A stretch of DNA of 64,000 nt, from assembly GCF_002078875.1 (NCBI RefSeq), contig NC_034414.1, forward strand, positions 19,518,895 to 19,582,894. Reading direction: 5' to 3'. A program made the position numbers and the translations under genes. Below the pieces are notes generated by a model that was not told where the DNA came from, ran no database searches, and saw only the letters and a program-made list of their open reading frames with translations. Below are positions 24,661 to 37,095 of the stretch, piece by piece. The stretch's first letter is position 1; each line of letters begins with the position of its first letter. Source of the DNA: Numida meleagris. Its lineage: Eukaryota > Chordata > Aves > Galliformes > Numididae.

Positions 24661-24792
24661 CCAATCCTTTGCTTTGCTCTACTGCCCGATTCCACTGTAA
24701 AAATGGTCTTTGCATTGATAAAAGCTTCGTGTGTGACAGTCAAAATAACTGTCAAGACAACAGTGATGAAGAAAGCTGTGAAAGTCCTCAAG
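24658..24792 (+). CDS. LDLRAD3: LDLRAD3 exon encoding the third LDLa module
   Basis: This internal exon has 135 bases (45 codons), or 132 if the second AG is used. The LDLa repeat runs from the Cys at 24675-24677 to the sixth Cys at 24777-24779. It ends in a [10 protein letters not shown] cluster, which also contains an Asn-Ser-Asp sequon. All six cysteines and the acidic calcium ligands are present. The donor is gtagga from 24793, weaker than the two upstream donors. The exon is phase 1 at both ends. After the repeat it encodes Glu-Ser-Pro-Gln and the first base of the next codon, which should continue into the juxtamembrane stalk. The next exon, with the transmembrane segment, was not found in this window. 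Confidence 0.95.
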
Positions 24793-26604
24793 GTAGGAAT
24801 AGATTTTTTTCTTTTCTATTAAGCAGCATTATACCAAGTCCAATTAATGTGTTAAAGACGTAGAAAATATGTTTCTGTTGTTGCACTATGTTGACTAGAG
24901 CTGTGGTTTCCTAATCCTGCAGTTAATGAGAGTGAAACGTGTAGTATGCGTGCGCGTGCATTTCAGTATCAGTGCTCAAAAGACTGGTATCTTTTTTAAA
25001 TTAATAAAAAATGCAGTTTTGCTAGCAGTTTGTGATCTGTGATCCAGGGCTCACTGAAGTTGCTGGGGATTCATTTAGTGACTTCCAAGAGAGATGGGTT
25101 GGACCCAAAGAGATCAGTAATAACGTTTGTTTGAGGAAGTTTGGTGGTCTGTCCATTTACCAGATGAGTAAGTCTGCATAGGCTTAAAGCTTTAGGTCCT
25201 CTTTGCTCTATTACTTTCTGCAGGGTATGTTTCACTGTGTGACAAGTCTACCGTGAAAGAATGTATTCCTAGCCTTCCCTGTTTCAGTATTAAGAGAACA
25301 ATATGAAGTCAGGGAAGAAATTTTTATTACTGTTTGAAAATCGTGTATTTGAGTCTTAGGAGACTCTCAAAACACTATCTCTGTCTTTTTTTTTTCTTTT
25401 CAACTTTTTCTATAACTACACATTTACACATATAACTCTCACATTTGTTTTTCATAAATTAATACCATGGTATTTTATAAAACAAGTGACTTGAAGTTGA
25501 CAAGTGACGTGTATCAGGCATCAGCTGCTAAACCTTTTCATGTCCAGGTTGCTACTAAGAGACCAGAGCAGGAAAAAATGAAAGTCTGGTTGGATGTTTG
25601 CTTGGAAATTGCACTGTGCTTGGGCCTATAGAGAACAGGGCACATGGAGAGATAAAGGATGGTGTGAAAGAAAATGAAATCTGAGAAATTGAAGGAGAAT
25701 GACTTCGATATTTAGCTGTACTGATGATTTAGTCCTTCATGAAAGAGAAAGTAATTCTGAGCTCAACATGGTGATAAATATTCTTGACAACTCATAAGGG
25801 AAGAGGGAAAACAAGCAGCAGCAGTGTCAACAAAAAAGAGTTTACAGCAACAGTATGTGATGATGTGTTCTGTGTGGTTTCTCTGCTTAACCTATGAGCT
25901 CTTTCCTTTGGCTCAAGATGTAAAAGCTGAACGGGTCATCCTCATACTTGCCAGGGCTGTGTCATGTCCTGGGAACATAGATCTCCCTGGATGGAGCCCC
26001 AGAGAGGGGGTTGGCCTGCTCTGGTGTTGCGGTTGTCTTGGGGAAGGAGAGGAAAAAGGGCCTTTTCAGGGTCTAGTGCTCTCTATTGCTGCTGCAGTAG
26101 TGCTGCTGTGTTGAGGGGTGAATTGTTTTTCACTACAGGCCTAAGGCAGCCTAGTAAGATTAATGCATGTGGTAAGGTTTTTTGTTGGGTTTTTCTTTTT
26201 TTGGCATCTGAAGCTTAAAGCAGCAGTGTTCTTTTCCAAGGTTGGGATGGCTGCTTCCTCTGCAGATTAATTGGCTGGATTGCCTCCAGGTTGTTTGTTG
26301 TCATGACAATCTGCTTTTGGAAGTGACTGTCAGGCTCAGGAGAAGAAAAGAGCTGTATTTCATGAAGCTGTTACTTTGTCTTTATCTTTGGTCCTTCTGG
26401 AAAAGTCAGATTAGTACGGGGAGTTAAGCAGAGTAATTCTACCTCTTTCTATGCATGAAAGAGCCCTGGACAAGGAAAGAGGAACTCTCTTTTATTAGAT
26501 TACAGCAGCAAGGATTTGTTTTTATTAATATATATTTATATGTGCTAAAAAAAGAAGTCCAAGTACAAGATTGGGAATAAGGAGTGAAATTCTGATTGTA
26601 GTGT

Positions 26605-26750
26605 ATGTGTGTGATTGTCCTATGACAATTCAGGGAAGCTCTTGAACTGCCATTTCCCCATCTGTCAATAAGTGATGCTTGTACACCTGTCTTTCACAGC
26701 GAGGATTAAACAGTGTAATGTGCTCAGCTCCCCATCAGAATGTAAATGAA
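26605..26750 (+). mobile_element. MIR-like ancient SINE relic
   Basis: The order of blocks follows the MIR/CORE-SINE consensus: tgtgtgattgtcct, then catttccccatctgtcaata, then cagcgaggattaaacagtgt, then aatgtgctcag. These correspond to the well-known 'cctcatctgtaaaatg', 'gaggattaaatgag' and 'gcttagaacag' positions. It is heavily diverged. The call rests on remembered consensus. Confidence 0.55.
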
Positions 26751-27184
26751 GATTCCCTCTGGAGTTTGCAGCTATGGGTATGTCAGTCCTGGCTCCCAAA
26801 CACAGCAAATACTTTGTGTTAATTGAGATTTAGTGGCTACAGTGGACAGAGTCTTTCATTTCTCAGAATTCTTTCGATAGCAGATCTAATTAGCGTAATT
26901 ATGATGAGTTTCTTGTTAACACAGCACCCAGCAATCCTGGTCATTAACTAGAACTCAAGTGTTCTGGGTATTTAGGGACAGAGCAAAGCACATCTGTAGG
27001 GCATTGTAAAATCAAGATAGAGGATTTTCTTTCCACTAGCCGTGTCATCATGTCAAATGTAGTAGTTTTAATTCAGTGTAATTGAGTGCAGTCTGACACA
27101 GGAGATTGCCCTTGTGTGCTATTTCCCTATCTAAAAAAATTGTTGATTTAGCAATCACTAAGCTTCTGAACCTCTCCCTGTAGT

Positions 27185-27375
27185 ATGATATTGTCATTAT
27201 CACCATTTAACAGATGGGGAAGAAAAGGCACAGATCAGCTAAACAAAATGATCCCAGAGTAACATCCTGGCTGGTAGGAGTAGAGCTTCATCTTTGCTTG
27301 TCTGCTTCAGGGGAATGTTGTGAGACTTAATCAATGTTTGCAAACTGTTTTGAGATACTAAGATAACATGTGGAA
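27185..27375. mobile_element. MIR/L2-like ancient repeat relic
   Basis: The block tcattatcaccatttaacag followed by atggggaagaaaaggcacag matches the amniote-wide L2/MIR text 'attatccccattttacagatgaggaaactgaggcacag'. Further on, ttgtgagacttaatcaatgt and caaactgttttgagatacta match the tail text of old SINEs. The two parts could be one relic or two neighbours. Orientation and family are uncertain. Confidence 0.5.
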
Positions 27376-30300
27376 TAGAAGTGTGAATTATTAATTGGTA
27401 CTTTGCTCTCCTTCTGCTCTTGGGTATACTGACAAGCTTTTTAAATTAACACCTCTTCCTACTCCTCCGTGAACTTCAAAGGCCTCCTTTATCCTGCTGT
27501 CATTACTGGAAAGCTGTGGTAGCAAATCTGTTCGGTTTGCATCACATACTCCTTCACGCATAAAGATCCTTTCGATCAAGAATGGTCACTCTGCAGACCA
27601 GGAAAAGAGAATGTAATCCCCTCCTGAAAAATGCATTGACCTGGCTTTGACCTGAGGCATGTCCTTGACAAGTAGCGGCTTTTGCGATGAGCCTGAAGTC
27701 ACGAGTTTTTAAAGATTCATTTTAGTCCTAAAAAGGAGTGGGTTCATTTGGGGATGAGGCTGGAGAGAGGTACCACAAGATTTAGGTACAAAAATGGGAG
27801 GAAGGTCCCATTTTCTGAAAGCAAGTTTCTGCTCTTCTTTCTCTTTACTACTTGTAAGCCAGTGTTGAACGTCTTATAAAGGTTTGTACTTCATGAGGAA
27901 AGGGACAGTGTAAAAGCTAAGACCATGACAATCTAGAAGCAAGTCAAGTAATTCTACTCTCGTTCCCAACAGTAATTATTTGTAGACCTTGTAGCTGCTG
28001 TGGTAGTCTTCCAAGTTGTTCCTTTAATCCATCCCCAACTACACTCTGGTCATCTTTGAGTTCCAGCGCTGAAGTGGAATGGCCAGACTTTTCCTTTAGT
28101 CTAGTCTATGATATATTTACCCAGGTAACCACCTGAGATTAGTACTGGATGGAAGATGTAATTGCTTGCGTTATCCACACTGTCACGTATATGTAACTCA
28201 TGCAGAATTGGTCTTTCTAGGGCTTTGTTCTAGTTCTGTTCAGTGGGTCTTAATACAGGAAGGTCCCTCCCACCCATCTGCTTTTTTCCTCTGATTGCCT
28301 GGGGTCTCTCCCATGCGTTGAGTTAACTGATGGTGGTAACTCTTCCATGCAGCAACTTTGGCCTGCCAGTGCTGGGGGGATTTCCTGCTCTGATAGCAGT
28401 CCACTGAACTGCAAGGGAATTCCTTGTTCTTAGTATTTTTCAACAGCTGTGTAATTTTTTTTTCAGCTCTAGGACTGTACTTAATTTATTCCCTTAATGG
28501 CTTCTTATCTAAATGTGTTTTCGCAGTGCTTCTTCCTTCAGCTTCTCCTCCATTTTGTGCTTTTTAGTCTAGAAAGGTTTACCACAGACAAAAGCATACT
28601 GGCTGTTTTAATTCAAACTCCTCTTCCTTTCATGGCCCTTCTTTTCTTTCCCACTAAGGTTGCAAAAATCCTCTTTGTTAGCTTTAACCCCGTTGCCTAG
28701 GAAAAGAGTGCTTTATTGCTGCAAGTCTATATTCACTCTGGCTGAGCTAGCTTCAGGGATGTTGCTCCAATTGTCACTCTGCAGTTGTTAGTAAACAGTG
28801 TCAATGTGGTCAAGTTGCAAAACCTGAAAAGTGTAAGTGTCCCAAAGCTGATTCCTGTTCTACATTTCTACAGTGTATTTGGTAATGGCCACAGTTGCGC
28901 GTGTGGGTACTTCCTTTTTCACGTTTGCGTAGTTTTCATTGAATTTTTATTAGGATTTGATATCCTGCAGTATTCTAAAACAAATTTAGAAGTATACATA
29001 GTTGTCAGCTGGTGTTTTCTTTCTGGCGTATATAAATTGCTTGCATGAAGACGGGCAGCATAGTGAATCATTGAAAAATCTGACCCTGTGTCAAACAAAC
29101 TGACAGCCAAATGGTACAGACATACTCTAAATTTCAGTGAAATACCACAATACCTGATTTATAAAGCATAAAGAGCTCCCAGAACATCCCACTCCACGTG
29201 GAGCTTGTAGTCAGCCCTTTGCACGTGGCAAACTGAAATTCTGATATTCCCAAGTGCTCTGGTATCACTTAGACTTCCCAAAGGCTTGTAGCCTTAGCCT
29301 GGCCGTGCACATTTCCTTGTATCAAGTCTTTCTTTGACTCTTTGACTCAGCCTGCAAGCTGAAGCTCCACTGGCAATTATTGTGCATCAGCTTAGCCAAT
29401 TCAGCCTACACCTGGAACTTAATACTCAGAGGCAGTCTGAACAGAAGAAAGGATACAAATAAAATGTCACCGAATGTTTTATTAAAAAGAGGCTATGCCT
29501 GGGCAAATCTAGCTTTCTAATACCTTTGCTTTCTTAACACTTGCTAGATGGAGGTGTTTCTGTCAACTATGAATTGCCTCTTCCATTCCTCTGTTCCCTG
29601 ATCAACCTCAGGATTCTTTTCCTTTTTTGGCTTCGTAAGATTGTGTTTGAGAGGGTTTTTATCAAGAGACAAATCGACACGTGTATAGAGACTAAAAGTT
29701 AAGATGGGCAGCTGGTACTAGTGTGTACACAGCTATAATGTAGTGGTAGACAAATGGTGAGTTCAGGTCTGCAAATGAAAAAGAAATTTGCTTAATAGAA
29801 TGCTGGTGTGTCTGGAAGATATCATGGCTCTTCGTCTATCTCCATTCCACCCTGCTTTGGTAGGCTGAAGATGAAAGCAGTTACAGCATCAGATGACTTG
29901 GCTAGTGTAAAAATCAGTTGTATGACCTTGATTAAATCGTAGACAAGGTATTGCATCACTCAGGGCTCACCATGTTAAAGATGATAAGGATGGGCACCTG
30001 GTCCTGGGTCTGCAGCTCATATGATGCCTGTTCTGAGATTACTTGAAGCAGAGATTACTTGAGGATGCTGTATAAGCCCTCTCTAAAGGCGCAGTTTACT
30101 CTGATGATGGAAGCGCCATTTTTACAGTAGTGCATCACTGCACTCCTGCTGTAATCTGGTGGTTGTTTTCTTGTTCGGTTTGTTTTTGTATTGTTTTTTT
30201 TTTTTTTGGTAGCTGGGTCTGCAGTTGGGGTTCTCAAACCACTTACAAAAAGAGTTAGAAGCAAGCCATGGATCAGCTGCTGTGCTTTCAGCCAGGGGAG

Positions 30301-30500
30301 CAGGAAATCGTTACTGTAAATGGCATGTTTTTTTTGTCACCTGTGCAGAAATGAAATAAGAGCTCTTAACAGTTGTGTCTAGATATTTTTACCTTCACTT
30401 AGACACATGTCTAATTAACAGTTCCAGAAAAAGGTGACATGAGTATCCAGTTTCTTTGCCCATGCTTCAAAATTTCAAAAATAGGTGATAAAATGTCATG

Positions 30501-30838
30501 CTAGAAGAAGACGAGTTTAAAATAAAGGACTTTTTTTTTTTTCCCCCATTGTTCTTTAGGCTGATTAAATTCTCTCTTGAGCTCACGTTTGTAAAAATCA
30601 ATTTCTTCCAAATACTTTTTCCGCAGGGTTTTAACAGGGTGTAGGTGGTTGAAGTATACCATGTATTTTGGCAATGTCATGCAGTGTCCATCCTGGCTGC
30701 TGAATTGCATTAACTTTTCAAAGTTGTCAGTGTCATTTAACCATGTAGTAGGCTCCTGCTGCGGAACAGTAGCCTCCCTCTTTTTGCTGGTGGTGCAAAG
30801 AATTAAAATGAAAGGCACAGATGTTGATTTCAGACTTT
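30501..30838 (-). other. Unassigned coding-like open frame on the minus strand
   Basis: Read on the minus strand, a pyrimidine-rich acceptor-like sequence (tgattcctctctacag, AG at 30840-30839) is followed by an open frame of about 112 codons to the stop at 30501. There is no ATG in frame near the start. The product is hydrophilic and mixed-charge, with segments such as TWLNDTDNFEKLMQF and LRKKYLEEIDFYKRELKREF. These look like ordinary protein and not like low-complexity or repeat translation. A run of 12 A bases (30542-30531) lies inside the frame near its end. I do not recognise the family. It could be a nested antisense exon, an old retrocopy or chance. Frames of similar length occur elsewhere in this intron, so confidence is low. 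Confidence 0.3.
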
Positions 30839-31631
30839 CTGTAGAGAGGAATCAATTCCAGGTGGCCAAGTGCTTTTTCTACAGTTACTGTGGAGAATAA
30901 TTATAACATTTGTATTTAAAATGAAACTTCAATACCTATTTCAGTGCCGGGGAAAACAGTTTTGGTGAATTATTCTTTCTTTTTAGTTGGGAAAGAGTCA
31001 TTGTGATCACAAACATAGGGAGAAAAGATCCACAGCGAAGGTTACCTGGTTTAATTGTTGGAGAGCAGCTCTCACTAGTAGAGTGACATCTGGCTCGGCC
31101 ATCTCCTCAGTTTCTGGTCCTAACCCTCATTCATCAGACCCAGCCATACCAATCTTTTACTCTGTTTCCATGCCCAACCAAGAGCTGGTTGGTGCGACCC
31201 TCCCACTGGGGCTGCCCAACAGCACCGCAGCTTCGGTCAAGGGGCAGAGCTTGAGTTGTAGTCTTCTAGCATTAACTGTCGCTAAGGCATAATGCTTCAA
31301 CCTAAATCCAGTTTTGAGAACTGCCTGCGTTAGCTATGGCGGCAGAAAGTCTTACGTTGATTTAACCTCCACTGCCTTCACAAATCTTAGTCTATCATTC
31401 TCATGTCTAGCTATCTGCTACTTAGAAATGATTTTCTAACAGCAGTGCTTTGGGCAGCTTGCTTCTTTCAGAAGTTTGTGTGGGAAATTGAGAGGAGAGT
31501 GCTAGACCTTCCTTGCTCCTCAGGAGTTGGGTTGTTCTTTTTATCAGCAGTAGGATTAGACAGAAGAGTTTTGTTACTCACATGTTTGTGAATGGAAGAG
31601 AAACATCCCAGAATCCTCTGTGCGAGGTTTA

Positions 31632-31659
31632 GTTATTTATTTATTTATTTGTTTTATTT
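31632..31659. repeat. TTTA-rich simple repeat
   Basis: About four TTAT/TTTA units are followed by related T-rich sequence. It is a short AT-rich tract in intron sequence. Confidence 0.75.
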
Positions 31660-33424
31660 TCTTGAAGCTGCTGCTATGAGATTGGTGGATGTGGCTCCTG
31701 AAATGTCAGGAAACTAGTTTTGCACATGGTTAAAATCTGTATCTTTTCATAGCTTCACTTGTATCTGGGAATAATTTGTGACGTGAGCTCTATCAAAGCT
31801 CATGTGTGTGTTCTAACTCCAACTTAAAGCCACAAGGCAGTATGACCAGGTGTAAAAGTCAGTGTCTGTATTCAGATGTTGTAGAAGTTTAATACCTAAT
31901 CAATTATGTAATTGACCTAAATCAGTATAATTTGTGTGTAGACAGTCCCTGAGAGCAGGGTTACCGAGGTCTGTTGAAAAGTTTTACTGACATCTGCTCA
32001 GCAAGAGTATATGCTCCAGGTCAGCCAGATGTCTCTAAGGCTAGAAGCTGTGCTGCTGCACTGCACTTGCCTCCTAGGAGCGCAATGAGAAATGCAGAAT
32101 TGCTCTCAAATGTAGGAGAAGAGTGGGGACGTGTGTGGTGGGGACTTAGGTCTGGCAAATTTACCTGCTTTCTTGAGAAATCCTTGTTTAGACTAATTCA
32201 GTTTTCTTTAAGTGGCTTTGCTTAGCTGATATAGCCACAATTTTACCATGACTTTCAGACAATAGCATTTTATATATTTTAAGGGAAATAAGGACGTGAG
32301 AAGCTGTGCATGCCTGGGGGATATCTCACAGTTGTGGCGGTATTAACATAAAAGTATGGCTACTAGACCTCTCTGTCTTCATGCCCACTCCTAAATGCTG
32401 GTCCCAGCCAGGTCAGTAGGAGTGTTATCTTTCTGCAGCTGAAGAAAATGGCTTTTGTATCTTTTGCAGGTCGCACTTCAGCTGCTATACCAATCTGATA
32501 TATTCACAGTGGAACAAAATAGCTTCAGGGTGGTGGTTAAAACCCAAGGAAGTTGCCAGCCAGGGTTCCAAAGAAAGGTATTTCGTGCTGCCTGATCTAA
32601 AACCAGCAAATGAAACTTGATAAGCAAATGGATTACCACCAGAAAAAAAAAAAAGTTTCTTGCCAGACTTTAGATTAAACCAAGATTGATCCTCAGCCAA
32701 GCATTTCAGCACCTGTAAATCTGTGAAGGATGAGGCTGTTGAATTCTTAGCTTTCCCTTCTTTGCTGCTCTTGCATTAAAACTTGCGTCGCAGAACCTGA
32801 TCAACATTCTTTGGGAAACTGGGCACCACAGCAGATTTTTTCTTCTGCTTACTGAAAGTTGTGAAGTGGTGAGAGACATCAAGACAGTCTTCAGTCTGTG
32901 TGCTGTTCCCCAAGCTTGCCAAATTTACGCACATTCCCATCTCACATTACCAGATATTCTGTGCTAATTTGCTGTAAAAGATTACGTTAAAAATCCATAT
33001 TTATGAGGGATGTTAAAAACATAAAGCAATTACATGGTTTTCAATTACATAAACATCAACATGCAATGGGAATTAGAAGCTGAATAATTAATTTTCTGTT
33101 TATTTGTAATATAGAGTTTATGCAAACAGTAAAACCTGAAGAACTATCCAGGGGGGAGCACAGAGGATACTGTAAGGTAGTGCCATAAAGTTTGGTCTCC
33201 AAACTAGCTTATAGTATCTCTGTTCCATTCCAGTTCAGATGTCTAGGTAGCTGTTGGTTGCTAGGAAAAGTGATAATGTGCTAGGTGAGAAGCACTGGAT
33301 ACAGAAGTCATGTTTGTACCTGGAGTTAGGTGGTATTTCCACCAACCTGGCTGAAGGTTGGGAATATGGGCTGTACAATCTCACGTCCTGAACGCAGAGG
33401 CAGAAGCAATGATAGCTGCCTGGA

Positions 33425-33575
33425 TTCTTCCTCCTCTTGACTTGGTAAATGGCCTTGGGCATTTTGGGTTAACTTCTGTCATATGCCTTATCTCTGTTTT
33501 ACAGATGAAGAATACCAAACTTCTTGCCTTTGAATGCTTTATGAAGGCTTATAAAGTAATGCGAGGAAAATAAAT
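33425..33575 (+). mobile_element. Possible MIR-like relic
   Basis: The run ggccttgggcattttgggtt, aacttctgtc, then atctctgttttacagatgaa and ttataaagtaatgcg parallels the MIR order 'gaccttgggcaagttacttaacctct', 'cctcatctgtaaaatg' and 'gtaaagcgctt'. It is weak and heavily diverged. It also contains a chance splice-acceptor-like string (ctctgttttacag). Confidence 0.4.
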
Positions 33576-35764
33576 ATCATGAATCATTTCTGAATATTAT
33601 CTGTTAGCTGCAGAGCACCTGCCCATCACTGTGGGTCTGAATGTTGGTGCCAAATTACATCCTCCCAGGCTTCAAAGCAGAAGCTTCAAGGTTTGCTCTC
33701 TGCTTTACCTTCGTTTATTTTAATAATATGATTGGACCACAGTAAATGCAGCTATTACCAAGTAGTTCTTAAGTGGAAATATTTTGGGGAATCCAGTGTT
33801 TTTAAGAGTTAGGTAATGCGTTACGCTGTACTAAAACCTCAGGGATTTAAAGGAGCATGTTCCATTTGTTCAGCTGGTTATTCTTAGGTCCTTGTTTCTC
33901 TTTCTCCTTCTTGCTTTGAAGCACCAACCTCATTTTAGTGATGGCTTTCTAGGAAAACACTTCTAGACTTCCTGAGACAGATTTTCCGTGGCAGATGGGG
34001 CTTGTGATTTACCCTCCACAAGAGAAGATTTAAGGTTTGCTTTCAGAGGACAAATTCTTTAGCTGAGAGTTTTCTTCAAGAAGGCTTTTCTTAGCTAAGA
34101 TTTGAAGCATAATATCAGTTGATTTTGAAGTCCCTAGTGGATGAAGCTTTGGTGGCTGATGGACTTGGGACTTGGCTTGAGGGAACGGGGTCATTGTGTA
34201 CAATTAAATGGGAAGCTCTGCAAGGTGTTTGGCACTGGTGCTTGTAAGAACTCATAGCTATAGGAATATTTTATGGGAAAGAGAGTGCCCTTGTGGTGAC
34301 TAACTTGCTGTCAAATTTAATTTTCCTATTTTACGCTCCAGAAACAGAAAACAACAAGCATTTCTATGACTTCAAGAAAGCAATGCTGTAGGAGAGGTTA
34401 TTTCCTTGTTTAATAACTGGACGAATGTGGTCAACCAGAAAGAGGCAGGAGAGTGAGAAGACTTGTTCAGTTCAAAAGCTAGCAAATTCCAAGTTGAAGT
34501 TTTTCTGTTGTTGTTTTTGCTTGCAATTAAAGCCAGCCTGGCTGACTGGACTGGAGCAAGTGTGTTGGAGATCAGTTGGAATAAGAGGATATTAAGAGTT
34601 GGGCTCAGATCGCAAGGAGGCTGCAGCAGGTATAAGGGGGCTGAAGCCGCTGTTGGGATAAAAATGAGATGTGGTGGCAGTGAGCAAAGCCTGTCTTTCA
34701 GACACAATACAAAGGGGCTTAAACTGCGTTCCTAGTTTTTTAGATTTTACTTTGTTTTATGAAAGGGTCATTTGTCCATAGTCCTGCCATTTGCTCTTGT
34801 GGGGTAGCCAGCTGATACAGGTGTGAAGACGGAAATGGTGGTAACACTCAGCTCTTGCAGGCATACCATTGTTTTTGTGACGAATCAGCCGCCAAAGTTT
34901 GCATTCCGGAGTCCAACATCTTGTTCCTTTGTTGAGCTTACAACACCAGTGTGATTGAATCGCTGAGTGTTTGTACAAGCCACTGCTGGGCTCTCCCTTG
35001 TCTTCCAGCATGCCTTTTTGATATACAAATCCCAGCGAGCTGACGATTAGTTGGTGACAGTGTGAAATCAGATTCTAGTTATGACTGAATAATTGCAAGA
35101 AAATATTCGGGGATTACCTTCCTGGCCAAGCTGGCTGTAATTCAAGACTTCGAACATGAAGTGCTGGCTGGAGGTGCCTGAGGAAACTCACTGAGGTGCT
35201 ACCACAACTTCCATACTGGAGCAGGAGCACAGCATGAGGCCTCTGCACACTGTATGGCCTGTTTGAGGTGGGAACCAAGCAGCACAGAAAAACACTGAGA
35301 AAGGAGTTAACCTGAATCTTCCAGGAAGTTACAGGAATGCTTTTGGTCTGTGCTTTTCTTACCGGTATACCAATAAAGTATGTCAGTTCAGTCTTTTCAG
35401 AAAGCTCAGTATAGTTCCATTTGGATGGAGCATGCTTTTGTGCTTTTTCATTCATCATTTGAGACAGCAAATGTGCACTTCCCTCTGGTAAACTATCATG
35501 GTCTTTTCCTCAGTTGTTCTTGTTAGCTTGACCTCTTGTTTCTTTCTGTCTCCGGTTCTTGTGTCATGCATTCTTCATGTGCTTTGTTTTGGCTTTTGCA
35601 GAGGTTTTGAAGAAGAAGAACTCTAAGCTAATTTAAAACTTTAAAACTACCATAATTAAAATGGTAAAAGATGTTGTTGCCCTGTTCAGGTAAGCCTTTC
35701 CTTCTTAGTTGTTTGTGTGTATTAGTGCCACGTTGGAGGGATGGGCAGTGGTCTAGGCTTCAAG

Positions 35765-35826
35765 TACACAAACACGTAAAAACCAACCAAACAAAAAAAC
35801 AGCACCACAAAAAAAAAACAACCCAA
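35765..35826. repeat. A/C-rich low-complexity tract
   Basis: CAAA/CCAAA-type sequence with two A runs of seven and nine to ten bases. There is no recognisable element upstream that would make it a retroposon tail. Confidence 0.6.
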
Positions 35827-36443
35827 GCACGAGATAAATCATTCTCTATGAGCATACTAGATGAAGATTCCTTTATTCCATGCAGCTCTCTGATATGAGC
35901 CAGTATTCATAGCAAAGAAGTGTGTATCTAGTTTATAACTTCAGGAGGTTTAATGCTACACATTTAATGGTGTCTGGAAGTCACAGTCAGGTGAGAGTAG
36001 GAGTTTCTGCTCCAGTTGTGCTAAAGCTGTTAGAGCTGGAATTTTCTTCCGACCTATTTTACCGCATGATTTGTACTGCGTATGTTTTATTGCCTTGATT
36101 TATAGCATATGTCCTGAGTTTCTCTGATGCAGGTAGCAATTCCGTGCATGTGGTTTGCTAGGTGGGAGCAGCCTCCTGATGCTTTTGCCATTAGGTCTGT
36201 GTTTTGGCAGCAGTGTTTTCCTGTCGGACACCAGAAAGGAGCTCATGCAATGGAGGGGGGAGTTGTGGAAGAAGTTACTGCATTAAACATCTGTTGGAGG
36301 GGGGAAGTTTCCACAGGAACTGGGTTAATAATCCTCTTCTTGGGTGTAAGCTGCGGATGACAGGTTGGTTATCCACCTAGCACATGGCATCAGTGTCAAC
36401 AGCAGCTGATGTACTAAGTGGGACATGTGCTAGCTGAAGTTGC

Positions 36444-36466
36444 CCACTCCTATATAAAGGGAGTGG
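36444..36466. promoter_or_regulatory. TATA-like box inside a 7-bp inverted repeat (candidate only)
   Basis: The sequence tatataaag (36451-36459) is framed by perfect 7-base inverted arms, ccactcc and ggagtgg. It resembles a core TATA box and also a small hairpin. I see no initiator, open frame or repeat edge that ties it to a transcript. Confidence 0.2.
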
Positions 36467-36945
36467 TGCGAGGAGAGCTGGCAGTGTGGTGGAAGGCAGC
36501 TTCTGCTGCAGTAACCCCGTGTCCTTTGTCACTACTACCAATCCACAATCGCTGTGTCGGAGGAAAATCTGTCCTGGCTTTGACCGCAAGTCTTGTCATT
36601 TGGGACAGGGTGGAGTTCTCTGCACCATTCTTCCCTAAGTTTTTCCATCTCCAGAGTTGATTACGTGTGTGGGGAACCACAACAAAGAAAGTCAGCCTTT
36701 TTCACTTCCTTGCTCATCCAGGGGCTTCAGTACTGCCTCTCTGAACTAGTTACATTGGTTGTATGGCAGCTGCCTCTGGAATTGCAATCTCAACATGTTC
36801 TATCACTTCTCTTGGCTGTTTGAAGGGATTGCTTTAGCTTTTTGCTCTTCCTCTTTTTTCTTTTCATACCCTTGCCCATTCTACTTGCATACGGTGAGAG
36901 AACCAGAATGATGAGGTTGCTGAGCACCTCTGTTTTTTCCACAGA

Positions 36946-37095
36946 ATTGTATTATAGGATCATAAAATGACTTAGTTTGGAAGGGACCTCAGAGCCCATC
37001 CAGTTCCAACCCCCTGCCATGGGCAGGGTTGCCATCACTAGATGAGGCTGCCCAGAGCCTCATCCAACCTGGCCTTGAATGCCTCCAGGGACTGG
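36946..37095 (-). mobile_element. CR1 LINE 3' fragment, antisense
   Basis: It shows the classic antisense CR1 3' end: aggatcataaaatgacttag, gtttggaagggacctcagag, then ccatccagttccaaccccct and gccatgggcaggg. It stops after cttgaatgcctccagggac, so only about 150 bases remain. It is a short 5'-truncated copy with moderate divergence. Confidence 0.92.
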
